Numbered from the stretch's first letter, positions 10,023 through 20,595 are shown. The stretch is DNA of 64,000 nt from Naegleria lovaniensis (GCF_003324165.1 NW_025407856.1:372001-436000); one strand, 5' to 3'. Notes: generated from the letters alone by a model not told the origin. Made by a program: numbers and translations.

Positions 10023-11176
10023 TTAAATTGTACAGCTCCACCATGATGTTGTGTTTTGTGTGTGGTCTTCTTCAAGTGCTTTGGAAAAATGCGCGGAATT
10101 AAACTTTGCAATGTCCTTAAACATACTCTCTAAAATTGTGTACCACGTAAGTGAGTAGGCAAGATTGAGCTTGTTTTTATAATCCACTTCAAAGTACAAT
10201 GCTCCCCTTAATGTCACTCTTGCAAGTTCAAACGCTTCTTCAATACTGACCTGCCTTTCCTCCAGGCAAGAGGGATCAGACGTGCACGTTCGACGAAGAC
10301 CCAAAAGGACGGATACTATCTTTTCCTCATCACTTTTTTCTTCCACTTTACCAACCCAAATATTTTTGATATTATCTCAATAATGACTTTCGATTAGAAA
10401 CAGAAAAACAATACACAGCAAAATTACAATATCTCACCACTATCTTTGGAATATAAAAGAAGCTCTCACAAACAGAGTCCCATAACTGTACGATAAATTT
10501 GTGGTTCAAAAATTCAACATGCTTTCCGGAAATTTCTTCACCCATTCGGCGTCTTGCTGACGAAAATTGTTCCCTGGTGAGAGAGGTGAAAAGAGTCGAT
10601 TTTCCAACCCCATGGTCACCAACTAGCACAGTTTTGATGGTATACATATTTGTTGTATCAATGTCAATGTCTTTCATTTGTAGTAAGGTATTGGAATTGT
10701 CAAATCCAAACCGTGATAAATAAAATTGAAAAAGCTCAATGTCTTCAGAAATCGCAGAAGACAAAGCACGATTGCGATCATAGCGCCATGGTGGTCCAAT
10801 ACTTTCAGATAACTTGACTGACAATTTCAACAAATAGTGTCTAATGAAATATTTGCTATTTCTCATGATCGGAATGTAGTACTCTTGTTGAAACGCGTTC
10901 ATAATATCCACCATGATCGTTCATTGTTTTCAACTCCTTACCATTTTCTTCATATCTGATTTGGATTTGATCATTCAATAATTTAAGTTTTACATAATCC
11001 TCAAAATTTGAATAATCTTGTTTAAAATCTTGTGATGAATCAAGTAAGAAGAAACACATCTCCGAAAGCTCATTCAGCCTTTTACATGTTCCAGAAACAC
11101 TGGCAATGATATCCAACGGTTCAAGAAATGAAAAAATCTCAATCCACACATCATCACAACAATTCACGATAGACAT
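10023..11176 (-). CDS. F-box / Ras-like GTPase fusion, GTPase part degenerate and frame-broken
   Basis: Exon 1 (11176-10942) encodes an F-box-like helix set (DVWIEIFSFLEPLDIIASVS). A 58-bp intron (10941-10884) joins it in phase to a small-GTPase domain with a good P-loop, GDHGVGKST, and a Switch II region reading WDSV instead of WDTAG. The frame stops at 10372, yet the next frame continues the Ras fold exactly where it should, with DNIKNIWVGKV, and runs to 10023 (EEAFELA, GALYFEV). One base must be removed, or two added, to restore it. NKxD and SAK nucleotide-base motifs are not recognisable, so even if repaired this is probably a pseudo-GTPase. F-box proteins recruit targets to SCF ubiquitin ligases. 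A decaying gene or a sequence error are both possible. There is no CaaX terminus. Confidence 0.6.
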
Positions 11177-11254
11177 TTTTTGTCTTTTGTGAGGCACGTT
11201 TATGCTTCATGGCGGTTATTCACCAACGCACTCACAACGCTAGGTCACAAAAAA
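11177..11254. promoter_or_regulatory. 78-bp divergent (bidirectional) promoter region
   Basis: Only 78 bases separate the start codons of the minus-strand F-box/GTPase gene (11176) and the plus-strand seven-helix gene (11255). Both start codons follow A-runs. Both 5' leaders and any core promoter must fit here or overlap the coding regions. No TATA element is obvious. Confidence 0.55.
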
Positions 11255-12783
11255 ATGGCGTTATTGGAATGGGTGTGGAAATCACCACTTTTGCAACACG
11301 TAAATTCAGTGGTCGGAATGGTAATGAAAGATTATAATGTAATACATCTCAAGTATGAGGATGATGTTGCAGTAGCGGATTGGCATGGTCATTACGGTTT
11401 TCGTGTTGGGTTCCCTTTCATGTCGTCGGGATATCAATTCTTGGCACAACAACAAAATTCTTCAAATAATGATCCGGGAAATACCAATTCAACGCTTTCG
11501 GTTTCAACAGTGATGGATCATTTTCCCCCATGGCTTTCTTTATTCACGCTAATAATTATTGTCATCTTTTTTGCAATTTGTTGCTTACAAACATGTGTGT
11601 TGAATAGAAGGAAGAAGAGTTCTACGAGACGTTTACAATCGTTTAAGTGGAAATATTGGACTAGATATATTTGTTGCTGTTGCTACGATTCACAATCACA
11701 GGTATGGACCTAGAAATTATGGAATTTATGCAATTTATCATGATGGACATTGTGATATGAAAATGATACAATTTTGAAACAACGTTGCACTAGGTGATTC
11801 CTTGGAATATACCTCTTCAATTTTCGTTTCAGTTTTTAATTGCCTTTTTTATTGGAACTCTTCACAGATTTTTCCTTCAATACTTTTTTGAGTCGACCTA
11901 TGAATATACATGCTTTCATTTCTTGGACACTATTGTTAACAAAATGAGAAGAACATGTCCCTTAATTAACGTAGTCGATGTTTCCACTGCTGTTGTTGTA
12001 AAATCAACCTATTTACTCTTACTCGTTTTTTGGCTTGAGCTCACGTTTAATGCCTCTTATTACTATAATCCACAAATGTGTAAACGATTCGAAAGAGTCA
12101 CTCGAAGAATTTATTGGGCATTTATTGGAGTATATTTCTTTGGAGCTAGTATTGGATTTTTGGCCTTCACAATTGCACGATCCAATATTTCCTATTTCTT
12201 AACCTCAATTACCTTAATATTTGATATTTCCATTCCAATACTTTTCATTATATTTGGAGGCGTACTAAGAAGACTCACGACACGCTCAAAAGTTTCATTT
12301 CCTGTTCTCATTCAAAAACATTTGAAACGAGTCTCCATCATTAGTATCATTTTAGGATGCTACTTGTTACTACTGCCAGCAGTAAGAATTAGTGTCCTTG
12401 TTTTGAAGAATGTGGTTTATGCTTCCAATGGTTATAATGCAGTCTCCTCCATTGTTGAAGTGACTGTTTCCATCTTGTTTTTTTTCCTTCCCTCAGTCGT
12501 GATTTTTGGGATTGTCATTGCACCAACTAGTATAAGTTTTCTTCATAATGCCATCAACGATAGAAATGCAAGAGCTAGAGCTTACAAAACAAAATGGAAA
12601 GAATTGGAAACTAAGAATATTAACTCTCCATCCAAGTTTTATCAACAGGACCCTACTCTCTTTGACCATCGTGAATCATTAGACCATGGTCATTATTTGC
12701 AGTCTGGTGCTTTGAGTGTGTATCAAGAGATTTCACTTGAACAAGATATTCCATCCAATAATCAACAACAGAAACGATATTGA
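11255..12783 (+). CDS. Orphan multi-pass (about seven-helix) membrane protein
   Basis: Two exons, 11255-11701 and 11794-12783, with a 92-bp GT-AG intron in phase 0, give 478 residues. After about 90 residues lie seven hydrophobic segments: around WLSLFTLIIIVIFFAICC, a segment starting FSFQFLIAFFIG, YLLLLVFWLEL, WAFIGVYFFGAS, a segment around ISIPILFIIFGG, ISIILGCYLLLL and VSILFFFLPSVVIFGI. A Cys/basic loop (RRKKSSTRR, then CCCC) follows helix 1, and a 70-residue hydrophilic tail ends the protein. This is consistent with a seven-transmembrane receptor-like topology, but I recognise no GPCR family motif. The start at 11255 is the first in-frame ATG, after an A-run. Function unknown; sensing or transport are both possible. 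Confidence 0.72.
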
Positions 12784-13151
12784 ACTGGGATACAATAGGT
12801 CATTCATTGCCCAACATTTAGACATCATCAACAAACCATTTTACTCACAAATTTGGATTCAATGCTGAATTTCAAGTACGATTCAATGGCCACATTCAAG
12901 TTCAATCAGCCAGCATGAATCCGAGTTGTAAAATAATCCGTCGTGCGACTCTCTACTTGATGACCAAACAAGAACCTCAAAGTAAAAAAATACGCGAAAA
13001 GCAACTCGACTGTTGTTATTGCAACGATACTCCAAAATTCGCAATTTCAATTTTTGGAACATTATATTCGGTTCAATTATTGATTCATCCTATCGGAATT
13101 GACAATTGAATAATTAGGAATCAAAATTGTTGAAAAGTACCTTTCCGAAGA
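12784..13151. other. Intergenic region upstream of SLC25A38
   Basis: 368 bases. A 64-codon ORF at 12915-13109 has no recognisable similarity and is probably fortuitous. Otherwise this is the 3' flank of the membrane protein gene and the promoter of the carrier gene. Confidence 0.5.
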
Positions 13152-14275
13152 ATGAATAAGGAAAAGAGTTATGCTCATATCATAGCCGGAGGAGTATCTG
13201 GTGTTTTTGCAAGCATTGTTACGCAACCTTTTGATGTCTTGAAGACAAATTTAATTGGAGCCCGAGAGAGGAGCAATAAGTCACCAATACCACTAGTGCA
13301 TGGAAAAATGCAAGACAAATTGCAAGGTACCATTTCATTCCTCACGACCATTTACAAAACAGAAGTAAGTTTCCGATCGTCATGTTCGGAGAAGGAACTG
13401 GCGAATATTTTTCTATTAACAACAATCGTGTTACGTTCGCCCAATAATTACATAGGGAGTTAGAGGTCTTTGGAGAGGTTTAGTACCAACATTTTGGAGA
13501 TATCTGCCTGGGGGCGCCATGTATTTTGGATCCATACACTTTTTGAAAATAGGTCCTTTAAACACTAAGAATAATGGACTTCCTCAACCTGTCAATGATT
13601 TTCTGATTGGAGCCATATCTAAGAGTAGTGCAACCATTTCTACCATGCCTATTTTGGTTGTTAAAACTAGATTTGAGAGTATAGAAGCATGTGAACATTT
13701 AAAATCGAGGAGCGTACTAAGTACCATCAAAGAAATTTATGGTACTGGAGGAATGCGAGGTTTATTTGCAGGAGTCACACCAACATTAATAAGAGATATC
13801 CCTTATTCAGGTATGTGACACGTAATGATCGAAAACTGTTGCGAAATTTCACATTTGTGATTTCTGGTGTTGATATTTTCACATGTACATGGTCAAACGT
13901 TACACGAATTTAGGACTTTTCTATTTATTCTATAGACAGAGTAATGATTTGCTAAGTTTTTTGGTTGGACACGATTTGTCAGCCAAAACATCCACCTCGA
14001 ACCAAATTATTAGTGTAGCCGCAGTGAGCTCTCTAATTGCTGGAGCCAGCGCTACCTTAATAACGCACCCTTTCGACCTGATCCGAACACGTCTACAATT
14101 ACCAAATCAAGGAGGTTACTCTGGCTTTATGGATGCCTTAGTCACAATTCCTAAGGAAGAGGGCCTTCGAACTTTGTTTTTGAGAGGAATTGTTCCTAAA
14201 ATCATGAAACGAGGATTAGCACATGCTATATCATGGTCATTATATGAATCAACTGTACTAATGACAACAAAATAA
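13152..14275 (+). CDS. SLC25A38: Mitochondrial carrier, SLC25A38/Hem25 type (glycine for heme synthesis)
   Basis: Three exons, 13152-13364, 13456-13810 and 13914-14275, give 309 residues; introns are 91 and 103 bp. Three mitochondrial-carrier repeats are visible with signature motifs PFDVLKTN, a variant MPILVVKTR and PFDLIRTR. The family-specific block LWRGLVPTFWRYLPGGAMYF closes repeat 1, and LIRDIPYSGLYLFYRQ closes repeat 2, the latter rebuilt across intron 2. SLC25A38/Hem25 sits in the mitochondrial inner membrane and imports glycine (or a linked metabolite) for the first heme step. The lysine/arginine after KT in repeat 1 is Asn, a small deviation. Length matches animal and yeast members. 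Confidence 0.92.
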
Positions 14276-14371
14276 TAACTCAATTTACATTCAATGACCC
14301 GTAAAAACAGGAAATCTGTATGCCCTCAAGAGAAATCAAAAACCTGTATAATGGTCAACAAGGAATTTAAT

Positions 14372-14638
14372 TTACTTTCTACGGCGTAAAAAATTGCGAT
14401 GAAGTCTCATATTCACAATGGGTACGTCTTTCATGTGTGCTCTTTCCAATTCGATTTCGCTGATCTTATCAACAGGTTCTGTATCATGATCATCAGAGGA
14501 GGATGATGAGGTTGAAATTGGAAACTCCTGAGCAACAAATATACTCTCGTGAGGAGCATTCAGTAACGACGACGAAGGTTTGGGATTTGAAGTCATTTTG
14601 TTTGTCAATTGGCATTTGGCTTCTTGTTTATTGAACAT
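14372..14638 (-). CDS. Small hypothetical protein
   Basis: An 88-residue ORF with a true ATG at 14638 and an alternative internal Met at residue 15. The middle is Ser/Asp-rich; the C-terminus has an amphipathic acidic stretch (DKISEIELERAH) followed by a basic end, RLHRNFLRRRK. It is convergent with the carrier gene and separated from it by 96 bases. I recognise no family. The Met-rich basic tail might bind nucleic acid or membrane, but that is a guess. Confidence 0.4.
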   Translation of the reverse strand: MFNKQEAKCQLTNKMTSNPKPSSSLLNAPHESIFVAQEFPISTSSSSSDDHDTEPVDKISEIELERAHMKDVPIVNMRLHRNFLRRRK

Positions 14639-14727
14639 AAATTTGAATCAAATATGTACAGTTTCCTTTAATGATCAAATTAAGGTATTGAGGGAAACAG
14701 TATGTGCCGATCCATGTTGAGAGAACA

Positions 14728-15486
14728 TCATTTTCTTTCCTTTAAATAATACAATCTCTCAATTACCATCTTCCATTCGTCGACACCATAAATCTTGATG
14801 TTCTCGTCAATAAGAAACATTTGAAATTCATTGTTGCCACTGTATTGAATTTTGATGAGCTCACAAATAATCAAAGGCTCCTTCTCGTCATCATTGTCCA
14901 CACTCCATTCCAAAACGTTACTGAATCTTCTCAATCCTTCATGGTTTAATAAGAATTTAATAACTGTATGTTCATGTCTTCTAATCACTGGTTCAAGTTC
15001 AAGTGAATTAGGACGAATAAGACAAGCTCCATATGCAAACTTCATCAAGCATAACAAGGGTCTCAACTGCACCCTAACTTGTTCGTCATTTCTGACATAG
15101 GTGGAGAGAGGATGTTTTCCATTATGAACAGGACTTGTCAAGCCATTGGATTCCAACAACGAACGCACGTTAAAGAGAGATTTGGAAGCACCCAAAAATT
15201 TGTTCTCAATCAAAGAAACCATCGTTTGTGTTATTATTTCCAACAAGATTTGGTCGTAATTTTGAAACATCTCATGAATGGCAATTCTGGTGGCCTTGTT
15301 GGTGCTACACATTCGAATGACATCACGAGGTTCAAAATAACTGACAATGACACTCAAGCAATCTTTGTCGAAGGCCAATGAAGGTTTTTTTGAGATTGCA
15401 AATTCGAGATTTGTTTTATCCTCTAAGCAGCCAAACTGAAAATTTTTAAGCAAGACTTGAAACAAGCCCAAAAAACAAAAAGTCAT
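14728..15486 (-). CDS. F-box-like protein
   Basis: A 252-residue protein. Residues about 37-70 (LAFDKDCLSVIVSYFEPRDV, then IRMCSTNKATR) resemble an F-box: a short two-helix motif that docks Skp1 in SCF ubiquitin ligases. The rest is helical with no clear substrate-binding repeat. The first 20 residues are hydrophobic and may instead be an untranslated or differently spliced leader, since an overlapping frame continues upstream of 15486. F-box-like proteins recur in this window (10.0 kb, 37.9 kb). Family call moderate; substrate unknown. Confidence 0.6.
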   Translation of the reverse strand: MTFCFLGLFQVLLKNFQFGCLEDKTNLEFAISKKPSLAFDKDCLSVIVSYFEPRDVIRMCSTNKATRIAIHEMFQNYDQILLEIITQTMVSLIENKFLGASKSLFNVRSLLESNGLTSPVHNGKHPLSTYVRNDEQVRVQLRPLLCLMKFAYGACLIRPNSLELEPVIRRHEHTVIKFLLNHEGLRRFSNVLEWSVDNDDEKEPLIICELIKIQYSGNNEFQMFLIDENIKIYGVDEWKMVIERLYYLKERK

Positions 15487-15967
15487 TCGCGTTCACATAC
15501 TGCAACCAACTGCCGTTTTTTGTGTACAAAAAAAATTTTGTTTGCTTTTTTTAAAAAATTGAGATCTTTATGCACCAACCGAAATTTTTTTATTGATTTT
15601 CGTTTGTGTGAGTTCGTTTGAATAAAATGCAAATTGGTTTTAAAAATTTTAATGTTTCTCCAAGCGTTCACTAGCATCGGTCTCTTCATCATAGTCTTGA
15701 TTTGCAATCCAAGAAAGTTGCTCTTGATCACTGTGTGACACCGTATGGTCATTCTTAAATCTGTCAAACTATCAGCCAGCATTGGGATTCTTGTAACAAT
15801 TTTCCACATGCAATTTTCAATTTATAAAATTTAAAAAATGCTGAAGTTTGATTGGATTTGAAAAAAAAACGAAAAGTACAACATGAGCACCAGCCTATTA
15901 ACATCTGCTTTTGATAAAACACATTTCCATTACTTTGAAAATTACATCTATTTAACAACAACAACAA
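15487..15967. other. Intergenic region with weak minus-strand ORFs
   Basis: 481 very AT-rich bases. Lys/Asn/Phe-rich minus-strand ORFs are present near 15483-15809 and 15764-15967, without recognisable features; one could be a 5' exon of the F-box-like gene, but I found no convincing splice pair. Confidence 0.4.
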
Positions 15968-17395
15968 TTACAAAGAAATATAATTCGAACTTGCATTGGA
16001 AGCTCCTCTCACTCGTGTATGAAGATGACACACATTCTCCGTGGTTGATGAGGAGGAGGAACAATTTTTCTCCATAGCAGGTGGACATGAATTTCGATGA
16101 TGAATCCTTTGCTGTCTGATCATGTCGCTATCGTATTGAATATCAGGAATAGTTTTCCGAATTCCATCCTCGATCACACTTTTCAATAAGGAATGCAACA
16201 CTTGACAAGTCTTGACTGCAAACTCTTCTTGTGTGAATTGACACAAAATCAAATCTACACCACAATGGACATTATACACCAATGAATGACCTTCTTCATC
16301 ATGATGCGACGATATTTCAATATTCAAACCGTTCTGAATCATTCTTTCCAAAGGCACTCTTAATACTGAAATACAAGTTGGAAACATTTCTTGTAATTCG
16401 CTTGAAGAATATTTGGAGAGCTTCTTTTCAATTTTTCGAGGATATTTGTACAGTGTGGCAATCTTTTCTAAATACCAACTACTACTCGTTGGAGTATGAT
16501 GGTCATTGAGAGAGTTCAAGCTTTGAGTAATGCACCATCCACATTCAACGTATTGAGCACAATTCAATACTGGACTATCTCTTTGATAAGTGGCATACCA
16601 ATGAGCCAATAACAAGGGTGGACATATCATCATGGAAGTCATTCCAAAATCTTCACTTGAAACAAATTGGATCATCTTGTCTTTCCATGAAGTTCGTGTC
16701 GTATGATGGACACTCGATAACGAATTAGAACTCGTGTGAAATGGTTTTACAAAATGGAGAGATCCACTCGATTGTACAATATGTTCATGACATGGTTTTT
16801 TGCAATGAATATGTGAATGAGGAGCGACATGATGATTCATTCTTCTCATTTTGAGGAAGATGGAGTATTTGATTTGGGAATGATGAGTGAGATCTTTCTG
16901 AGATGAATTCAAGATGAGATTTGGAAATTCCGAATGATTGGAAGATAGAATATGTGTTTGAACATGTTCCTGAAGCCATTCTTCTCCAAGATGATGTAAT
17001 GAGCAATGGGAGATTGCTCGATTCAAGGCTGTCCTTAATGAGTCTTCAATGAAGGTCGGATGAAGAGTTCCTGTATAACTGGATCGATGTGAATGTTGGT
17101 GAGGATGATGATGAGTGTTAGTGAGGACTTGTTGTTTGCATGGATGAGATTCATGCTCCTCTTCAAGATTGACCACAGAAATTGGTTCAAGCCAATCTTG
17201 ATCCATATTCATCATGTTCACGTTCAAATCGATAACTATATGGACTGAATATATTTTAATGATGATAACAAACAATACTAGTATTGAAACAACAACGACC
17301 ACAACCACAAGGATAATGAAAGAGATTGTACCCAACAACAACAATATTTGGTTGTTTTTTAAATATGGTGGAAGAGAGATGTACCATGATAACAC
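15968..17395 (-). CDS. His/Ser-rich protein with possible N-terminal membrane anchor; 5' end unresolved
   Basis: The open frame runs from 17395 to 15968 (475 codons). Its upstream part encodes a strong hydrophobic helix (ILLLLGTISFIILVVV and on to about residue 50) but contains no ATG until 17215. Translation from 17215 gives a soluble 415-residue protein; alternatively a short upstream exon supplies the start. One in-phase option is an ATG near 17450 joined over a 38-bp GT-AG intron that ends just before the hydrophobic stretch. The body is rich in His and Ser, with clustered His pairs and a Cys-containing middle (CAQYVECGWC). No domain is recognised. Because the hydrophobic helix is so well formed, I favour a membrane-anchored form. 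Confidence 0.5.
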   Translation of the reverse strand: MLSWYISLPPYLKNNQILLLLGTISFIILVVVVVVVSILVLFVIIIKIYSVHIVIDLNVNMMNMDQDWLEPISVVNLEEEHESHPCKQQVLTNTHHHPHQHSHRSSYTGTLHPTFIEDSLRTALNRAISHCSLHHLGEEWLQEHVQTHILSSNHSEFPNLILNSSQKDLTHHSQIKYSIFLKMRRMNHHVAPHSHIHCKKPCHEHIVQSSGSLHFVKPFHTSSNSLSSVHHTTRTSWKDKMIQFVSSEDFGMTSMMICPPLLLAHWYATYQRDSPVLNCAQYVECGWCITQSLNSLNDHHTPTSSSWYLEKIATLYKYPRKIEKKLSKYSSSELQEMFPTCISVLRVPLERMIQNGLNIEISSHHDEEGHSLVYNVHCGVDLILCQFTQEEFAVKTCQVLHSLLKSVIEDGIRKTIPDIQYDSDMIRQQRIHHRNSCPPAMEKNCSSSSSTTENVCHLHTRVRGASNASSNYISL

Positions 17396-17908
17396 CCGTT
17401 CTCATAGACACACCAGGATGAACGTTGATTAGAGATACGAAACAACTCCATACAAGTCCTTAAATGATGGCGAGAGGTCAGTTCAAACTTCTCAACCACC
17501 ATTCTAGGATCTTTTAATTGATCAACGGTTAGAACCGTTTTGGCCTTATTTCAAGACCTTTCTGCGTTTGGAAATGAGCAAATTTAAGGGAGAATTCTCG
17601 AGCCACTCTTTTGGCCTTATTCTCGAAGAACAAGAAGGCAAGCAATTCTTGTTTCTCGGGTATTACTATTATGAAGTTCACTCACCGATTTCATTAGAAG
17701 TCCAACAGTTTGAGCTCTATTTTTGGGCTCGGTTCCTTGATCAAGAAAATTTAAAAAATTCTTCGCAACGATTCATTTTCAGTTGTTCTTCACGTGATCA
17801 TCACATCCTCAACGTTATCGGAACATCTTGTGTTTTATTACATAATTTATTTTCCAATCATTTAAAATTCATCATCTTGTTGTTGCCTACAGATAATATC
17901 AAGAACAA
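17396..17908. other. 5' region of PSMG1-like gene with an overlapping ORF
   Basis: A plus-strand ORF with ATG at 17574 encodes about 121 residues and overlaps the PSMG1 start by about 30 bases in another frame. It has no recognised family and its composition (many Phe/Leu/Tyr) is compatible with chance or a translated upstream ORF. The stretch also holds the divergent promoter towards the His-rich gene. Confidence 0.35.
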
Positions 17909-18844
17909 ATGGAATTTAGATTACTCTCTCCAGAATTAAGCTTATCATCACGAGCTGAAGACTATGAAGTGGATGAAGAAGAAAATTTGGAATTACCACC
18001 AAGTCCAATATTTGAAACAACGGAACAAGCCAAACAAGTCATTGGAGATTTCTCGAATATGGTATTTGATATGGTAGTGATCGGAGTGTATGGAGCTGGC
18101 AGCCAATTTGTGAGAGGAGCCTTTGTGGATCGAATGAATGAATTGAAATTGATTCATGTGGCTTCCATCCGAGCATCACCACAAGAAGCCGATACTAGAA
18201 CACGATTAAAGAAGGACATTACCGACAAGATTTACTATTATTCATCAACATCATCATTGGAAAGTAATGATGCATTGAAAATTTTGATTGTGGATGGCGG
18301 AAATGTTATTGAACAAAAACACAATGCTCAATATTGTACTGTGAAAGAAACTCATCAAAATGCATATGTCACCTATTTATATTCTAAATTAATTATTGAT
18401 AACATCAAAGCGAATAGATTTGTTATTCTTGACAGCATCTTGGCCAGCTCTTTTACTGCTGGAGACAAGAGGCAAGTGAGACCACCACTTTTGAGATGTC
18501 TGAGGACACAAGCTGACAAGAATTCATTCAAACATGCATTGCTTTTACCGCCATATTTGGAGTCTCCAAACTTGATGACTGGTGTAGCTGCATCAATTTT
18601 GACCATGCTCGAGCATAGAAATTTGAATGGAATTTTACTTTGCTCTCTAGAAGAAAATCATGCTTTGGAACAAGTGACCATGAAAGCTTTTGAGAAGAGT
18701 GTTTTTGGAATTCTAGTCAAACAAACGGGCAGCGAGGAGGCCAACAGCTTGAATGCAACACCACTCTCTCCTCTCACACCAAACTCTGCTCTCAAATACA
18801 AGACCTTGAGCTCGAGTACCGAGCATCACGCTCTGTATTTGTAA
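17909..18844 (+). CDS. PSMG1: Proteasome assembly chaperone 1 (PSMG1/PAC1-like)
   Basis: A 311-residue intronless protein. PSMG1 pairs with PSMG2 to assemble the alpha ring of the 20S proteasome. The C-terminal half matches the family pattern: PPLLRCLRTQ, then LLLPPYLESPNLMTGVAAS, the ILTMLEHRNLNGILL segment, and the VTMKAFEKSVFGIL block near residues 245-275. The acidic N-terminus (EDYEVDEEENLELPPSP) resembles the acidic start of animal PSMG1. The last 40 residues are Ser/Thr/Pro-rich and variable. The ATG at 17909 follows an A-rich context. Sequence is divergent overall, but the C-terminal order of motifs supports the call. Confidence 0.75.
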   Translation: MEFRLLSPELSLSSRAEDYEVDEEENLELPPSPIFETTEQAKQVIGDFSNMVFDMVVIGVYGAGSQFVRGAFVDRMNELKLIHVASIRASPQEADTRTRLKKDITDKIYYYSSTSSLESNDALKILIVDGGNVIEQKHNAQYCTVKETHQNAYVTYLYSKLIIDNIKANRFVILDSILASSFTAGDKRQVRPPLLRCLRTQADKNSFKHALLLPPYLESPNLMTGVAASILTMLEHRNLNGILLCSLEENHALEQVTMKAFEKSVFGILVKQTGSEEANSLNATPLSPLTPNSALKYKTLSSSTEHHALYL

Positions 18845-18994
18845 ATGAACAAATTCCACGATAAACAAAGTGCAAACAACACTAAATAAGGGCAAAGGTT
18901 ATCGAATGGAAAGAACTCCGTTGCGTTACCTAACCTCTGTGAAGGCAATCAAACTAAACAAAGACCTTGACAAATATCGTTTATTCCATGTAAA

Positions 18995-20338
18995 TTAATT
19001 TTCATAGATAGGTGTATATTCATTAATTCTGTGTTTTTGACCTTGATGAATACATTCAGAGATCCACAATAAGTTATTAATTTCTTGTTCTCTCAATTTG
19101 ACAAATGAGTAGAATGCGCCATAGTGGAATTGTTGTTCAAATGCTGTCTTGTTCAATTCAACAGCCTTCTTCTTCAACAGAGACTCCAAACTGGTTTGTT
19201 TGGAAACAGATTGCAATGTTTCATAAAAGTATGGATATGGTTTAAGAATTTCCAACATGGAAGTGTCGTCATCACATTCTGCCAATTTATCTTGAACATC
19301 TAAAAGTTGACCAAAGTTTGGATACAACTTCTTTCTTTCGTCCTTTGGCAATTTGTTTGCACTATCTTCCTTAACAGCATAGGATTGTCTGGTAATGGTC
19401 AAAACTGCACGATCTGCTTCAAATTCTAAAATTTCGCTCATGACCTCAGCAGTAGTTCCACCGAGTGATTGAACAAAGTCATAGAATGATTCCAAATAAT
19501 TCTTTTGAAGCAATCCACGCAAATAATCAGTAGAGTATTCGTCAAAATCACGAGTTTCAGTCTTTGTGAAGAACTTTCCAATAGGGCTATCGATCAATAC
19601 CAACTCGTACATATCCTCAACAGATGTTGCTGCGGTAATTGCACTGAGAGATTCGAACAATCCCAATGGATGACACTTGTACAAGATATCAAGAGCACCC
19701 TTTCCGTTTCTCACAGCAAATACCAACTTCAAAACATTGAGAATCATATAATCATAAGTGATAAAATCAAGGAATGTGGAGAGAGGTTCTACAGCTTGAA
19801 AACGGAGGTCATTGAACTCTTTGACAAGTCTCTCAGTTGCTCTTTCAACAATAATGGTGGAAGACAGAGAAGCCTCGTTTTGCAAGAAATTGCCATAGTC
19901 AGTACCCGTCAAGTGAAGTTTAATATCTAAGAGAGGGGTAATAACGTCGGTTCCAAGCAAATAGAAGTGTTTTGATATCAAAGAGTTAGTTGTTGTTGAT
20001 GAAAGAGGAGCATACACGTCGGGTTGGAGGAGGAGCCAAATAAAAAATCCAATTTTGAATTCCGTTGCATCATCAAATATCATCACCAAAGCGAGTCGTT
20101 GCAGCAACAAGTATCCACAAACAAGGACCATTCCGTAATAGGACAACAATAATTTCAACAACATTCAAGTAGAACCAATTCCATAAACATCACGCCATGT
20201 AACAAACAACAAGCGATACTTACCCTCCAAAGTATCACATTGAATCAAATTGTTATAATCATAGGATCTGAGCAAACCATCTCTGAAGCCTTGAACTACA
20301 GCTTCTAGGTAGCCGTCATCAATGTTGAACGAAATCAT
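18995..20338 (-). CDS. VMA6: V-type ATPase V0 subunit d
   Basis: Two exons, 20338-20224 and 19926-18995, give 348 residues, matching ATP6V0D/Vma6 (about 350). Subunit d links the membrane proteolipid ring to the central stalk of the vacuolar proton pump. Exon 1 encodes the conserved start [19 protein letters not shown] and [13 protein letters not shown]; splicing restores [17 protein letters not shown]. The end matches the family: [13 protein letters not shown] and INEYTPI. The 297-bp intron is the longest I could place with confidence here, and its last 79 codons are open and in frame with exon 2, starting with an ATG at 20164; unspliced reading-through from exon 1 meets a stop just before that ATG. 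Confidence 0.95.
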
Positions 20339-20595
20339 TTTTTTGTTGTTGGAGTTTTAAATATTTTTTTAAAATCAACTTTAAATATTTTTTCCAATTC
20401 AACCAAATTTGGTCGCTGGATTTTTTGTGTTTTTCATTTGAATTAAATTTTGAATCAGATTTTCTTCTTACAAACGAACGTTCGAATGGCAAGTAAACTG
20501 AATGTGCTTGGTACTATTCACGTTGAGGCGCTTGTTCTTATTGCAATGTCGTTTTTCATGTTCATGTGATGCAAAAGCTCCTTCTTGAATCCTCT

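Noticed and set aside
12915-13109. 64-codon plus-strand ORF between two genes
   Set aside because: No family resemblance, no supportive start context, and the carrier gene start lies just downstream.
15483-15809. Lys/Asn-rich minus-strand ORF upstream of the F-box-like gene
   Set aside because: Low-complexity AT-driven composition and no convincing splice pair to the F-box frame.
19927-20164. Taking the ATG at 20164 as the main start of V-ATPase subunit d
   Set aside because: The conserved family N-terminus is encoded in the upstream exon 20338-20224 and splices in phase, so the intron-encoded start can only be an alternative.
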